NCBI RefSeq assembly: GCF_000807255.1
Contig: NZ_CP009268.1
Coordinates: forward strand, 1,208,384 to 1,272,383
Direction: 5' to 3'
DNA length: 64,000 nucleotides
Source of the DNA: Clostridium pasteurianum DSM 525 = ATCC 6013
GTDB taxonomy: Bacteria > Bacillota > Clostridia > Clostridiales > Clostridiaceae
The notes beneath the pieces were generated by a model. That model was not told the origin of the DNA and made no database searches. It saw only the letters and a list, made by a program, of their open reading frames with translations. A program made the translations under genes and the position numbers. Every line of letters begins with the position of its first letter. Positions within the stretch are counted from its first letter, which is position 1. This document shows positions 38,009-47,032 of this stretch, in pieces.

Positions 38009-38355
38009 GTAGGAGGAGCGGAACTTATGAATATAGATGAAAAGCACAAAAAAATTATAGAAGTTGTTAAAAATAAATTGACTTGTTCGGCCCATAATTT
38101 AGACCATGTATTTAGAGTCTATAATTGTTACGTGTCAAATTATTTAATCCTTAAAAAGTCAAATTATTTCAGCCTAAAATTAGTAATAATGTGGTAAAAA
38201 ATCAGTTTAAATAATCTTACTAATGGCAAATTAAGTCTCAAAAATCAAATTAAATAACCCTTTCTCCACAATATCCACAATGTATAAAATTCTAAAATTG
38301 GTCAATAAATATAGGCATAGAAAAACACTGCTCAGAATAAGCAGTGTAAAAAATT

Positions 38356-39162
38356 TTAAATTGTAAGATCAATTTCACTCTGAGATTTATAAACTGTATC
38401 TGAATTAATAGAAGTAAGTCTTTCATTAGCACCAGAGATAAGGCACATTCTCGTTAGAGAATTTAGTGGTCTTATAGCTCCATTAGTGCTTGAATAAATG
38501 AGTTCAAAAGCATCATCAGTAAAAATTGGTTCTGAACAGCCTGCGGCTTTTAGCATAGAAGTTATGTAGGGCTTACATTCATCATGCGTTAGCCCTTTTA
38601 AGCAATAATTCATTATGATTCGTTGACGTAGTGCTTCATGGACCTGCCTGCTGAGTTGAAGTAAAAAATTAGGTTGACCTGAAAGAATTAACATAGCATA
38701 ATTCTTTGAGTCCATATGAAAATTAAATATTATTCTTAAATCATCAAGAATGGAATTGCTTAAAAATTGACATTCATCAATTATAATAACTGGAATTACA
38801 TTTTTACTGTGGCTATAAGTGTATATAGACTCTTGTATTTGCTTAAACATAGTTACTTTTTTCTGAGCATGAATTATTCCAAGACCATCGCATAATGCTC
38901 TATAGAAGTCCATAACAGTTAAAGTGGAAATAGGAATGTATACGCACTTATATAAATTTGGATTTAGTGAATCTACAAAATTGCGGAGCAAGAAAGACTT
39001 ACCAACTCCAGGCTCTCCAGTAATAACGCCAATCCCTAAAACAGATTTTAAAAATTCTAATCTATTCATTGCTTTAGAGAAATCCTCAGATTTAAAACTG
39101 TATTTTAAGTCAAGATTTTTATCAAAAGGATCAAAAGTTAAGCCATAAAAAGCTTTATACAT
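38356..39162 (-). CDS. Transposon AAA ATPase (ExeA/TniB/TnsC-like)
   Basis: 268 aa. Walker A TGEPGVGKSFLLR, Walker B PVIIIDECQFLS, sensor region MLILSGQPNF, arginine-finger area HEALRQRIIMNYCL. Proteins of this ExeA/TniB type select targets and activate the DDE transposase. It lies 15 bp downstream of the transposase gene with GGAGG before its start, so both are one unit. A defined role in target immunity is likely by analogy but not shown. Confidence 0.9.
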   Translation of the reverse strand: MYKAFYGLTFDPFDKNLDLKYSFKSEDFSKAMNRLEFLKSVLGIGVITGEPGVGKSFLLRNFVDSLNPNLYKCVYIPISTLTVMDFYRALCDGLGIIHAQKKVTMFKQIQESIYTYSHSKNVIPVIIIDECQFLSNSILDDLRIIFNFHMDSKNYAMLILSGQPNFLLQLSRQVHEALRQRIIMNYCLKGLTHDECKPYITSMLKAAGCSEPIFTDDAFELIYSSTNGAIRPLNSLTRMCLISGANERLTSINSDTVYKSQSEIDLTI

Positions 39163-39177
39163 AATATCAACCTCCGG

Positions 39178-40440
39178 TTAGTTAGCTTCAAAGGCAGAAA
39201 AATCAACAGAATTAGTATTGTTAGTTCTTCTGATTTTTGAATTATCAATTTTTTTAACAGGGAAAATAGTATCTTCAAGTTTACCATCCTGTGAAAAAAT
39301 ATAAGCTTTATCAATAGATGATGGATCATAGCGTATATTTATTTTGTCACCAACATATTTTAGTGGTACTTCAAATATTTTTGTACCTATAGATACTGTG
39401 GAGTCATTTTTTACAGTACGGAGTACTTTATATAAAAATAAATAGTCTAGTTCAGTTTTAGAATCAATAAATCTTATATTTTCAGCATTAGACATGTACT
39501 TATCAATTGGTTTTTTGTTTATTGAGGAATGTATAGTGTTGTTATAACTGTTAACATAACCCGACAGGGATTCATTTAAAAGGTCTATAGATTTAAAATC
39601 ATTCCAATTAATTGAATTCATCCATTGTTTTTGCATAGTTTGGAACCATCTTTCAATTTTGCCCTTAGATTGAGGGGAATATGGTCTTGCAAAACTTAAA
39701 ATACTACCAAGAGCTGCACAAATCAAATGAAATTGCTCACTTTTATATATCTTTCCATTATCAACGAAAACTTTTTTAGGAATTCCCTTTGATGCTACCG
39801 CATCTTTAAATACAGACATAAGAGATAAAAGATCATCTTTAAAAAATGCTTTGCATCCTACAATGACTCTACTGGAATCATCTAAAAAAGCTATAATATA
39901 AGTCTTGAATTTTTTATCTTCTATAGTAAGGTAAGGACCTACAGATACGTCAGATTGCCAGCATTCATTGGAAAACTCAAATTCAAAGGCTCTTCTATCA
40001 TCAGGTACAAGCTTTTTAGAACCTATCTTAGCCTTATTTATAAATCTAGTTACTGTTGACAGAGAAATACTAGTTTCACTTTCAAAACCTTTAGCTATAA
40101 CTTCATGATATATGTACTTGGCAGTTTTTTTCGGTGAATTTAATTTACTGTTTATAATAAATTCTTTGGTTTCATTTGAAATTTTTCTGGAAGTACCTTT
40201 ATCAGCTCTTGATTTTGGATATAAACCATCAATACCATATTTCCTATATTGAACTAGCCATCCTTTGATTGTTGCAGGAGAGTACTCTTTTTTCTTGCCG
40301 TTAGGCAGTGTATAAGACTTTGCTGCGATTTCTGCTAAATAATCTTTTACAGAAGCCTGGGTAAATGTATTGGTTATAATGGGTGCAATCAGAGAATAAC
40401 GAAATAATGCTATCTTTTGATTAAATTCTTTTAATATCAT
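39178..40440 (-). CDS. DDE transposase (rve integrase fold)
   Basis: 420 aa. N-terminal HTH (SPATIKGWLVQYRKYGIDGL), second HTH (SISLSTVTRFINK), then an rve catalytic core with D164 (CWQSDVSVG), D227 (VFVDNGKIY) and E263 (SKGKIERWFQ), followed by a Mu-type C-terminal beta-barrel region. Resembles IS481/TnsB-like enzymes that work with an ATPase partner. AGGAGG precedes the start. All three catalytic residues are intact, so activity is plausible. Confidence 0.92.
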   Translation of the reverse strand: MILKEFNQKIALFRYSLIAPIITNTFTQASVKDYLAEIAAKSYTLPNGKKKEYSPATIKGWLVQYRKYGIDGLYPKSRADKGTSRKISNETKEFIINSKLNSPKKTAKYIYHEVIAKGFESETSISLSTVTRFINKAKIGSKKLVPDDRRAFEFEFSNECWQSDVSVGPYLTIEDKKFKTYIIAFLDDSSRVIVGCKAFFKDDLLSLMSVFKDAVASKGIPKKVFVDNGKIYKSEQFHLICAALGSILSFARPYSPQSKGKIERWFQTMQKQWMNSINWNDFKSIDLLNESLSGYVNSYNNTIHSSINKKPIDKYMSNAENIRFIDSKTELDYLFLYKVLRTVKNDSTVSIGTKIFEVPLKYVGDKINIRYDPSSIDKAYIFSQDGKLEDTIFPVKKIDNSKIRRTNNTNSVDFSAFEAN

Positions 40441-40638
40441 TGATTATCAACCTCCTATTTTTATTAATAATTATGACTTAAAATCGATATTTAAACCGTT
40501 AAAGGTTGTGTGGAATTATACAAAAATTTTAGATAAAACAAGAGAAATGAGGACAAGATTGATATAAAAAGACATTAAAAAAGTGTGAAGTATTTAATTT
40601 GATAAAAAAGACAAATCTAATTTGTACCTATTAAATTA

Positions 40639-41211
40639 TCATTTACAAAAGAAATACTTAGGCATGTGTAAAAAATAATCCAAGTTAAAATCGTGCCTTA
40701 AACGGCAAAAGATAATAATTTTTTTTATGATATCAATAGGTAATTTGCTATTTATATTAGAATTATAGAATTTATACTGTGCAAAAAATAAACGAATACT
40801 CGATAATGAGCTTGCTAGCCTATTTTTCCAAAATGATAGATCTGTTGTATTAAGAGATGAGTAGTTAATATTAAGAGATTTTATAAGAGTTAATATTTTA
40901 CTAAAGGAATAACCTAGTTTTAGCATCATAATAATGGAAGTTAGAATAACTTCATAAGCATATTGCCTATAAGGAATAATAAAGCTGGGTATAAGAGAAT
41001 AGGTTTTACCACAGGATTGACATTTACAACGCAGGATGACTATCTTGTATGCACCTTTAAGGGTAATTAAGTTTCTATAATAAAATCCATGTCTGTACAG
41101 CTTACCTTCAAATCCACATGCTTCGCATCCATATTTATTTGGAAATTGATTAAACTTACAAAGTTTATTGTATTTTTTTATGCCGTAAGGCATTTTTACT
41201 ATATTTATCAT
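40639..41211 (-). CDS. Transposon accessory zinc-ribbon protein (DUF6431-like)
   Basis: 190 aa. N-terminal zinc-binding pattern CEACG...CKCQSCG (two CxxC-type knuckles) followed by a helical region (YAYEVILTSIIMMLKLGYSFSKIL). I recall this as DUF6431, found next to such transposase/ATPase pairs. By position it may correspond to TniQ/TnsD-type target-site factors, but that is inference. Expressed toward the transposase with a ~200-bp gap. Confidence 0.65.
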   Translation of the reverse strand: MINIVKMPYGIKKYNKLCKFNQFPNKYGCEACGFEGKLYRHGFYYRNLITLKGAYKIVILRCKCQSCGKTYSLIPSFIIPYRQYAYEVILTSIIMMLKLGYSFSKILTLIKSLNINYSSLNTTDLSFWKNRLASSLSSIRLFFAQYKFYNSNINSKLPIDIIKKIIIFCRLRHDFNLDYFLHMPKYFFCK

Positions 41212-41434
41212 TATTATTTCTTCTCATAATTAAAAAATTTTCTCCTTACTAATTATTGTCAGATTAAATAATCTTATTCTTTTTGAGTCAGATTATTTAA
41301 TTTGACCTATAAATTAAGTCTATAATAATTTGACTTTTTTGAATGTTTTTTAGCTTAAGTAAAATGCCTAATAACATATAATTTATGTTTATTAATTTCA
41401 AAATATGAGAAAGATGTAGACTCAGAAATTTTCA

Positions 41435-41668
41435 CCTGACTAACTTGGCGTAAGTTTCTCACGCACTCTGTACAGCGATTCATACCAAATTAAAATTTGG
41501 GTTCTCTACTTGCACTCTGTGAAAGCGATTCACACAAAATCAAAAAAAAGATTTTGGTTCTCTGCTTTTCTTCAAGTGGGAGTCCGACGCCAAGTAAGCC
41601 ATGCATTTGCAGTTCTAAAATTCAGATGGGGTAAAAGAATCCCCTCCTGAATTAAGAACTTGCTTCAA
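41435..41668 (+). repeat. Dispersed repeat, copy E (234 bp), inserted in the HD gene
   Basis: Starts directly after TTTCA and ends CTTGCTTCAA. Deleting 41435-41668 joins GAAATTTTCA to TTCCAGCTGC and restores the HD reading frame (EIF-IPAALL) exactly, with no target duplication. Contains two variable units. This is the clearest evidence that the repeat is a transposed element. Confidence 0.95.
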
Positions 41669-42241
41669 TTCCAGCTGCTTTATTGCATGATATCGCAAGA
41701 GTAGAAGAAAGCAATGATAGAACTGGCGAAATTGATCATGCTGTTCTAGGTAGTAAAATTGCTGAAGGTATATTAAGAAAATTAGAATATGAAAATGACA
41801 AAATTGAGAAGATAAAGCATTGTATTGTAGCTCATAGATTTAGAACTGGTAATATACCTAAAACAATAGAAGCAAAAATACTTTTTGATTCAGATAAACT
41901 CGATGTTATCGGCGCCAGTGGCATTGCACGTACTTTTATGTTAGCAGGACAATTTGGTCAAAGATTAAATTGGGAAAAATCACTTGATAATTATTTAGAA
42001 AATAATACTGTTGAAAATGGAAGATTAAAAGATGTTTCAAAACATACACCTTTTATTGAATATGAAATAAAGTTTAAAAAAATTCCTAGTAAACTCTACA
42101 CAGCAAAAGCAAAAGAAATTGGACAAAAAAGGATTGAATTTATGAAAGAATATTTTAATAGATTAAAATCAGAAATAGAAGGTATTGAATAAATTTGATT
42201 AATAATATTCTTATATTGCAAATCTATGGGGGTATTGAAAA

Positions 42242-42712
42242 ATGCATACAAGAAAAATGGTAAAAGGTGATATTAATAAAGTTATAGATATTATTAATAG
42301 AAACTATGATGAGGTAATGATAGGGGTACATTCAAAAGATGTATTGGACAGATTTAAAAAGCACAATACTTTTGAAGATTGGGAAAAGCAAATGAAATGG
42401 AAGCAAATTTTTGTAGTTGAGGATAATGGAAAAGTTATCGCTACAGGTGCATTAGCTAATTTTGGGGATAATACTTATCCTAAATATTATATATCAAATT
42501 TTTTTGTAAAACCTGAAAATCAAAATAAGGGCGTAGGCGAAATCCTTTTTAAATATATATTGAAGCTTGTAAGAGATAGTAAAGTAAAATTTTTGCATGT
42601 GCCAAGCAGTAGAAATGGAATTGAATTCTATAAAAAAATGGGATTTATTGAGGACAGTATTCAAAATGATAAATTAGATGAAATTACATGGATGACTATG
42701 AATATATCATAA
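42242..42712 (+). CDS. GNAT-family N-acetyltransferase
   Basis: 156 aa. Acetyl-CoA site in FFVKPENQNKGVGEILFKY, then FYKKMGFIED. GGGGGTATT precedes ATG 42242. Follows the HD gene by 50 bp, in the same order HD-then-GNAT as the duplicated fragment at 36.7 kb. Confidence 0.88.
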   Translation: MHTRKMVKGDINKVIDIINRNYDEVMIGVHSKDVLDRFKKHNTFEDWEKQMKWKQIFVVEDNGKVIATGALANFGDNTYPKYYISNFFVKPENQNKGVGEILFKYILKLVRDSKVKFLHVPSSRNGIEFYKKMGFIEDSIQNDKLDEITWMTMNIS

Positions 42713-42848
42713 TGTAAAATAGGACTTATTTATCACAATCAAATTTATTTTGAAAATTTATCTCTCAAATTAATGTAAAATTACTTTGTTATAGTGGAGA
42801 CAATATTTATAATTACAGTGAGAAATGTGAATAAAAAGGGTGAGAATA

Positions 42849-43340
42849 ATGGAGATTAAGTGGGAACAGCAATGGGATAAAATATATAAAGAACAGGGAG
42901 AAGTTCAATCTGATGTACTGCCAACTGTAAAAGTAGCTATGGATATTTTTAAGAAAAACAATTGCAAGAGTGTAATGGATTTAGGATGTGGTACAGGAAG
43001 ACATTCAATATATCTTGCCAATCAAGGTTTCAAAGTATATGCTACAGATATTTCTGAAACAGGATTAGAAATAACTAAATCAAAGGCTGAAAAATTGAAT
43101 TTGAACAATATTGAATTTAAACAACATGATATGAGAAATATATCTTTTGATAATAATTTATTTGATGGCATTTTATGCTTATGGACAACAGGCCATGGCA
43201 CATTAGAGGATTCTCGTAAAAATGTAAATGAAATATACAGAGTATTAAAACCTAATGGGGTAGTAGTTATTGATTATGTTTCAATAGATGATAAAAATTA
43301 TGGTAAATATAAATTAGATGATTTTTTAAAGCGAGGTTAA
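42849..43340 (+). CDS. Class I SAM-dependent methyltransferase, C-terminally truncated
   Basis: 163 aa from ATG 42849 (AAAGGGTGAG upstream). SAM motif I VMDLGCGTGRHSIYLA, motif II ATDISETGL, and the IYRVLKPNGVVVIDY strand are intact. The family usually runs ~230 residues. Here the sequence ends KYKLDDFLKRG one base before the next start codon, so the substrate-binding C-terminus is lost, probably by fusion to the HAD gene's upstream end. Activity is doubtful. Confidence 0.75.
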   Translation: MEIKWEQQWDKIYKEQGEVQSDVLPTVKVAMDIFKKNNCKSVMDLGCGTGRHSIYLANQGFKVYATDISETGLEITKSKAEKLNLNNIEFKQHDMRNISFDNNLFDGILCLWTTGHGTLEDSRKNVNEIYRVLKPNGVVVIDYVSIDDKNYGKYKLDDFLKRG

Positions 43341-43341
43341 T

Positions 43342-44031
43342 ATGAAAAATGATGTAGATGTTGTATTCTTTGACTTGTTCCACACATTGATAACACCCAG
43401 ATATAGTGATTTTAGAAATGAAAATGATGTATTAAAGATAACACAAAAGGAATGGGAAAAATATGCAGAAGATAATGAATTATACTTACATAGAGCAATT
43501 GGAAAGGAAAAAAATCCTCAGAAGATAATTGAAAGTATTGTCAAAAAAATGAAAAGAGAAGTTAGCGAAAATGAAAAACAAGAAATTTTAAAATTAAGAG
43601 AAGAGAGATTTAAAAAATCTTTAATAGATATAGACTTTATAATTCTTAATGTTCTTATAGATTTAAAGAAAAATGGGAAAAAGATATGTTTGATTAGTAA
43701 TGCAGACATAATTGATGTAATGCATTGGAAAGAGTCTCCTCTAAATAATTTGTTTGATGATACGATATTTTCATATAAAGTAGGATATTTAAAACCACAA
43801 GCTGAAATATACCATATTGCATTAAAAAGGATGAATGCTATTCCACAAAAATGTATTTTTGTTGGAGATGGTGGTTCTGATGAACTAAAAGGTGCAAAAG
43901 AATTAGGAATAAAAACTATATTAACAGGATACTTATTAAAAAAGGAAGAAAAAGAACATAATGCAATAAAGAAATTTGCAGATTATTATATAGAAGATTT
44001 TAAAGAAATTATTGATATAGTAAATTATTGA
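43342..44031 (+). CDS. HAD-superfamily hydrolase
   Basis: 229 aa. HAD motif I FFDLFHTLIT (Asp nucleophile; the second Asp is replaced by His in DLFHT, a known variant), motif II CLISNADI, motif III Lys in KVGYLKPQ, motif IV FVGDGGSDELKGA. Phosphatase of unknown substrate. Starts one base after the truncated methyltransferase. Confidence 0.85.
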   Translation: MKNDVDVVFFDLFHTLITPRYSDFRNENDVLKITQKEWEKYAEDNELYLHRAIGKEKNPQKIIESIVKKMKREVSENEKQEILKLREERFKKSLIDIDFIILNVLIDLKKNGKKICLISNADIIDVMHWKESPLNNLFDDTIFSYKVGYLKPQAEIYHIALKRMNAIPQKCIFVGDGGSDELKGAKELGIKTILTGYLLKKEEKEHNAIKKFADYYIEDFKEIIDIVNY

Positions 44032-44087
44032 GAACTATTTAACGCTTAAAAAATTAAAGTACACATAATTATAATGGAGGTTGGATA

Positions 44088-44306
44088 ATGGATAAATATA
44101 TAAGACCTAATCTGAAAAAAGCAGCGATTATAACTATTGATACTCAAAATGATTTTAGTTTACCTGGAGCAGTTGCCGCATATGATGTCTTACCCAATAT
44201 AGCTAAAATATTGAATACCTGTAGAGAAAACAATGTACCAATTATACATGTTATTCGAATTTATAAAGAAGATGCTTCCAATGTTGATAAGGGAAAAGTG
44301 CATTAA
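44088..44306 (+). pseudogene. 5' fragment of an isochorismatase-type cysteine hydrolase
   Basis: 72 codons matching the N-terminus of isochorismatase-like hydrolases: AAIITIDTQNDFSLPG with the catalytic Asp, then NVPIIHVIRIYKEDASN. The Lys and Cys of the triad are missing because the sequence switches at about 44297-44300 to the 3' part of a methyltransferase gene. GGAGG precedes ATG 44088. Confidence 0.8.
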
Positions 44307-44709
44307 GGAATCTTTAAGAGTATTAAAAAAGGGTGGTATATTAGCAATTGCATACATAAACAAACATTTTGTATTGAATTCAATTATGACAAGAGATAAA
44401 AAATTTCTTACATATAACTTTATTGAGAAAGTTTTGAATAAAGGAGTAATTAAAGAAGGAGAAAAAGAGTGCTTTTGGACAGATACTTTTTTTACAACTC
44501 CAATGGAAATGGAATCATTTGTTAAAAAATTTAATACTGAAATCATTGATCATGTGGGAACTGATGGGTTAAGTCCACTCTTAAAAGATTTTGTAGACAA
44601 TATGAATGATGAGGAATATTCTACATGGCTTCATTATAGTTTAAATAGTTGCAGAGAAAAAAGTATTTTGGGAATGAGTAATCATGGATTATTACTGTGT
44701 AAAAAGTAA
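44298..44709 (+). pseudogene. 3' fragment of a SAM-dependent methyltransferase
   Basis: Reads CIKESLRVLKKGGILAIAYIN, the post-II strand of class I methyltransferases, through YEEFS-like LSPLLKDFVDNMNDEEYS to SMSNHGLLLCKK-type C-terminus. The SAM-binding half is absent. It joins the isochorismatase fragment within a few bases, a direct chimeric junction; the two fragments are in different frames. Confidence 0.8.
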
Positions 44710-44783
44710 AATTAATTTGTAACTTTTTAAAAGAATGCAATAGTAAAACAGTAAATTAAAATGAAATAAATAGGAGGATAAAA

Positions 44784-45281
44784 ATGAAAAGAGCATTAGT
44801 TAACACCATTATTGAACAAACTGATATTATGTTTTCTAATATGACGATAACATTACACACCTGTAACTTAAATGCCATTATCTGTGAAATGCCTATTTGG
44901 AAGCACTTGTATCATACACTTCATTCTCTTGATCAATGGTTTATTAATCCGGGAATATATGATGAACCTGCTTTTCACAAGGAAAATCTAAATTCTCTTG
45001 ATATTAAGAGTGATACAAGTCTCACTAAGGAAGAATTGATTGAATATTTTGAGGGCATAAAAATCAAGATTAATAAATATTTGAGCGGATTAACAGATAA
45101 TATGTTATATGAAAAACCTGAAAAATGTGAATATAACAGATTAGCCTTAGTGTTAGGGCAATATCGTCATTTTATGTGTCATATTGGAATCATAAATTCC
45201 TCTGCAATTAGTGAAACGGGAAAATGGCCAAGAGTTAATGGATTATTAAATAAGAATGTTGGAAATAAGTATTTTGAATAG
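44784..45281 (+). CDS. DinB-family protein
   Basis: 165 aa four-helix-bundle protein of the DinB/YfiT superfamily. Metal-type histidines lie at WKHLYHTLHSLDQW (helix 2) and GQYRHFMCHIG (helix 3). Members include thiol-dependent transferases such as bacillithiol enzymes; the actual role is unknown. AGGAGG lies before the ATG. Confidence 0.8.
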   Translation: MKRALVNTIIEQTDIMFSNMTITLHTCNLNAIICEMPIWKHLYHTLHSLDQWFINPGIYDEPAFHKENLNSLDIKSDTSLTKEELIEYFEGIKIKINKYLSGLTDNMLYEKPEKCEYNRLALVLGQYRHFMCHIGIINSSAISETGKWPRVNGLLNKNVGNKYFE

Positions 45282-45339
45282 CTCACAAAATTCTTAAAGA
45301 AAATATTAATATTAATAAGACTATTTTGGGGGGAGTAAA

Positions 45340-45408
45340 ATGATTATAAGGAAATCAACGGAAGAGGATGATATAGAATCTCTTGTTAAATAAGAATTAG
45401 AAAGGAAA
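45340..45408 (+). pseudogene. 5' fragment of a GNAT gene
   Basis: ATGATTATAAGGAAATCAAC encodes MIIRKSTEEDDIESLVK then TAA. It is a close copy of the start of the GNAT at 36835 (MIIRKATEADTESLVK). Homology continues through AAGAATTAGA after a one-base loss, then ends at the HAD gene. Its GGGAG site is intact. Confidence 0.75.
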
Positions 45409-45415
45409 ATAACTA

Positions 45416-46177
45416 ATGTTTGATGTAATTGCTCTTGATTTAGATGGAACGCTATTAAAAAATGATAAAACAGTTTCAGAAGAAACAATAAGAACTTTGA
45501 AAAAGCATGAAAAGTTAGGTAGGCAAATAGTTATTGTTACAGCAAGACCTCCCAGATTGGAACCAATAAAACTTCCAGTGGAATTACAACGAGAATTCAT
45601 GATATTTTATAATGGAGCAGAAATTTACCATAATAATAAAAGGATATATAGCGAAAATATATCTTTAGCTTCGGCCAAAAATATCAAAGATTTAATATTA
45701 CAGGATTATAGCGAATGTAAGATAGGCTTTGAAATTAATAATAAATTGTACACTAATTTTAAAAATAATAGTATTTTTGGAACTACTGAGTTTGAAACCA
45801 TTAATTTAAATATTTTTCAGTTGAAATCTCCTGCGAAAATTCTAATAGATATGAGCAATATACATAATATTGATGCTTTTAGATTGAAAATACCTTTAGA
45901 TTGCAATCTAATTATAACTGATAATGGGAAATTGGGGCAGATTATGGCTCATGGAGTAAATAAATTAAATGCATTAAGATATATTCTTAATAAACTCAGT
46001 ACAAGTATTGATAGAGTAATGTTTTTTGGTGATGATATTAATGATATTGAACTAATAAAAGAAAGTGGTATAGGAGTAGCAATGGGAAATGCAGTCGCAA
46101 AGGTAAAAGATGCTGCAAATTATATAACATCAAGCAATGAAGAAGATGGAATTGCAGTTTTCTTAAATAGATTATAA
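45416..46177 (+). CDS. Cof-type HAD phosphatase
   Basis: 253 aa, HAD IIB. Motif I IALDLDGTLLKND, motif II VTARPP, C-terminal KLNALRYIL and motif IV MFFGDDINDIELIKESGIGVAMGNA. Members dephosphorylate sugar phosphates, pyridoxal phosphate or FMN. GAAAGGA precedes ATG 45416. Confidence 0.9.
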   Translation: MFDVIALDLDGTLLKNDKTVSEETIRTLKKHEKLGRQIVIVTARPPRLEPIKLPVELQREFMIFYNGAEIYHNNKRIYSENISLASAKNIKDLILQDYSECKIGFEINNKLYTNFKNNSIFGTTEFETINLNIFQLKSPAKILIDMSNIHNIDAFRLKIPLDCNLIITDNGKLGQIMAHGVNKLNALRYILNKLSTSIDRVMFFGDDINDIELIKESGIGVAMGNAVAKVKDAANYITSSNEEDGIAVFLNRL

Positions 46178-46281
46178 TATAAAAAATAATTTACATTCTT
46201 CCTAAAATTCGCAAGAAATAGAATTAATTTCATTAAGCTATAAGGGTAATCAATACTTTTCAAGGAGGCTTAAATAATAGA

Positions 46282-46707
46282 ATGGGTAATATTGTATTAT
46301 TAGAAAACAAATTAACTGCGGAACAATTTTGTAATTTAGAGGAAGCGGTAGGCTTTGGAAGACAAAATATTAGGCAAAGTGAGAAGGCTATTAAAAATAG
46401 TATATATTCTATTTCTGTAAATATAGAAGAAGAAGTTATTGGAATGGGTAGATTGGTTGGAGATGGTGCAAGGATATTTTATATACAAGATGTTTGTGTC
46501 AAGCCAGAGTTTCAAAGAAAAGGAATTGGAAAGTTGATTATTGAAAAGTTACTTGATTATATTAAAAATAATAGTATACCAAATTCAAGGGTTACAGTCG
46601 GGTTAATGGCAGCAAAAGGTAAAGAAGGATTCTACCAAAAGCTAGGATTTAGAATTCGTCCCAATGAAAAAGAAGGTAACGGAATGATGATAAACATACA
46701 AATATAG
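46282..46707 (+). CDS. GNAT-family N-acetyltransferase
   Basis: 141 aa. Motif A VCVKPEFQRKGIGKLIIEKL, C-terminal GFYQKLGFRIRPN. AAGGAGG is about 12 bases before the ATG, slightly long. It is a paralog of the GNAT at 49018 (shared EQF, GMGRLVGD/GMARLLGD and VMLM-type ends). From 46708 to 46780 nothing is seen. Confidence 0.88.
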   Translation: MGNIVLLENKLTAEQFCNLEEAVGFGRQNIRQSEKAIKNSIYSISVNIEEEVIGMGRLVGDGARIFYIQDVCVKPEFQRKGIGKLIIEKLLDYIKNNSIPNSRVTVGLMAAKGKEGFYQKLGFRIRPNEKEGNGMMINIQI

Positions 46708-46782
46708 ATATTCAAGTTGAAATATAAATCTTATATTTCTTAAACAATGACAATAAGCCATTTATTAAATAAGCTTGGCGAT

Positions 46783-46828
46783 AGTCATAGTTCTGATATA
46801 CAAGGAGTAAATATCAGAACTATAGACT
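46783..46828. terminator. Large hairpin, possible terminator
   Basis: Stem AGTCATAGTTCTGATAT with ATATCAGAACTATAGACT (one unpaired base) and an 11-nt loop. No clear T run, so terminator function is uncertain. Confidence 0.45.
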
Positions 46829-47032
46829 TATTTGATAATGGAGTAAAAAGTTAAATTTTACTTTATAATGTCAAATTTCATTGACAATCGTTGTTAATAC
46901 ATCTATAATTATGTTAAATTGTTAGAAAAGGTGGTGTCTGTTTGATAGTGATTCTGTAATGAGCATTTATTTTTTATAGGTATATACAAAGCAAAAATTG
47001 CTTCTGTTTTGTGTGCCTAAAATGCCTTGCAG

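Larger units (their letters stand above)
38126..41376 (-). mobile_element. Three-gene DDE transposon with TGTTA ends and 6-bp target duplication
   Basis: Ends are TGTTACGTG at the left and CTAATAACA at the right (both start TGTTA reading inward). The direct repeat TATAAT (38120-38125 and 41377-41382) flanks it. Both subterminal regions carry several copies of a GTCAAATTATTTAAT-like site (for example 38134, 38158 and 38244; right side 41258, 41287-41306 and 41324-41334), as expected for transposase-binding arrays. Cargo is transposase, AAA ATPase and a zinc-ribbon protein, all on the minus strand. Looks intact and recent. Confidence 0.88.
38027..42192 (+). pseudogene. HD-domain phosphohydrolase split by a transposon and by repeat copy E
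   Basis: Three exon-like pieces, 38027-38125, 41383-41434 and 41669-42192, join in frame to a 224-codon HD hydrolase (YedJ-like). They read ...CSAHNLDHVFRVYN, then LCLLISKYEKDVDSEIF, then IPAALLHDIARVEES...HAVLGSKI. The metal ligands H...HD...D are supplied across the joins. GGAGGAGC precedes ATG 38027. The interruptions are a 3251-bp transposon with a TATAAT duplication and the 234-bp repeat copy E with no duplication. The downstream piece alone could start at TTG 41683 but would lack the first His. Confidence 0.9.
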
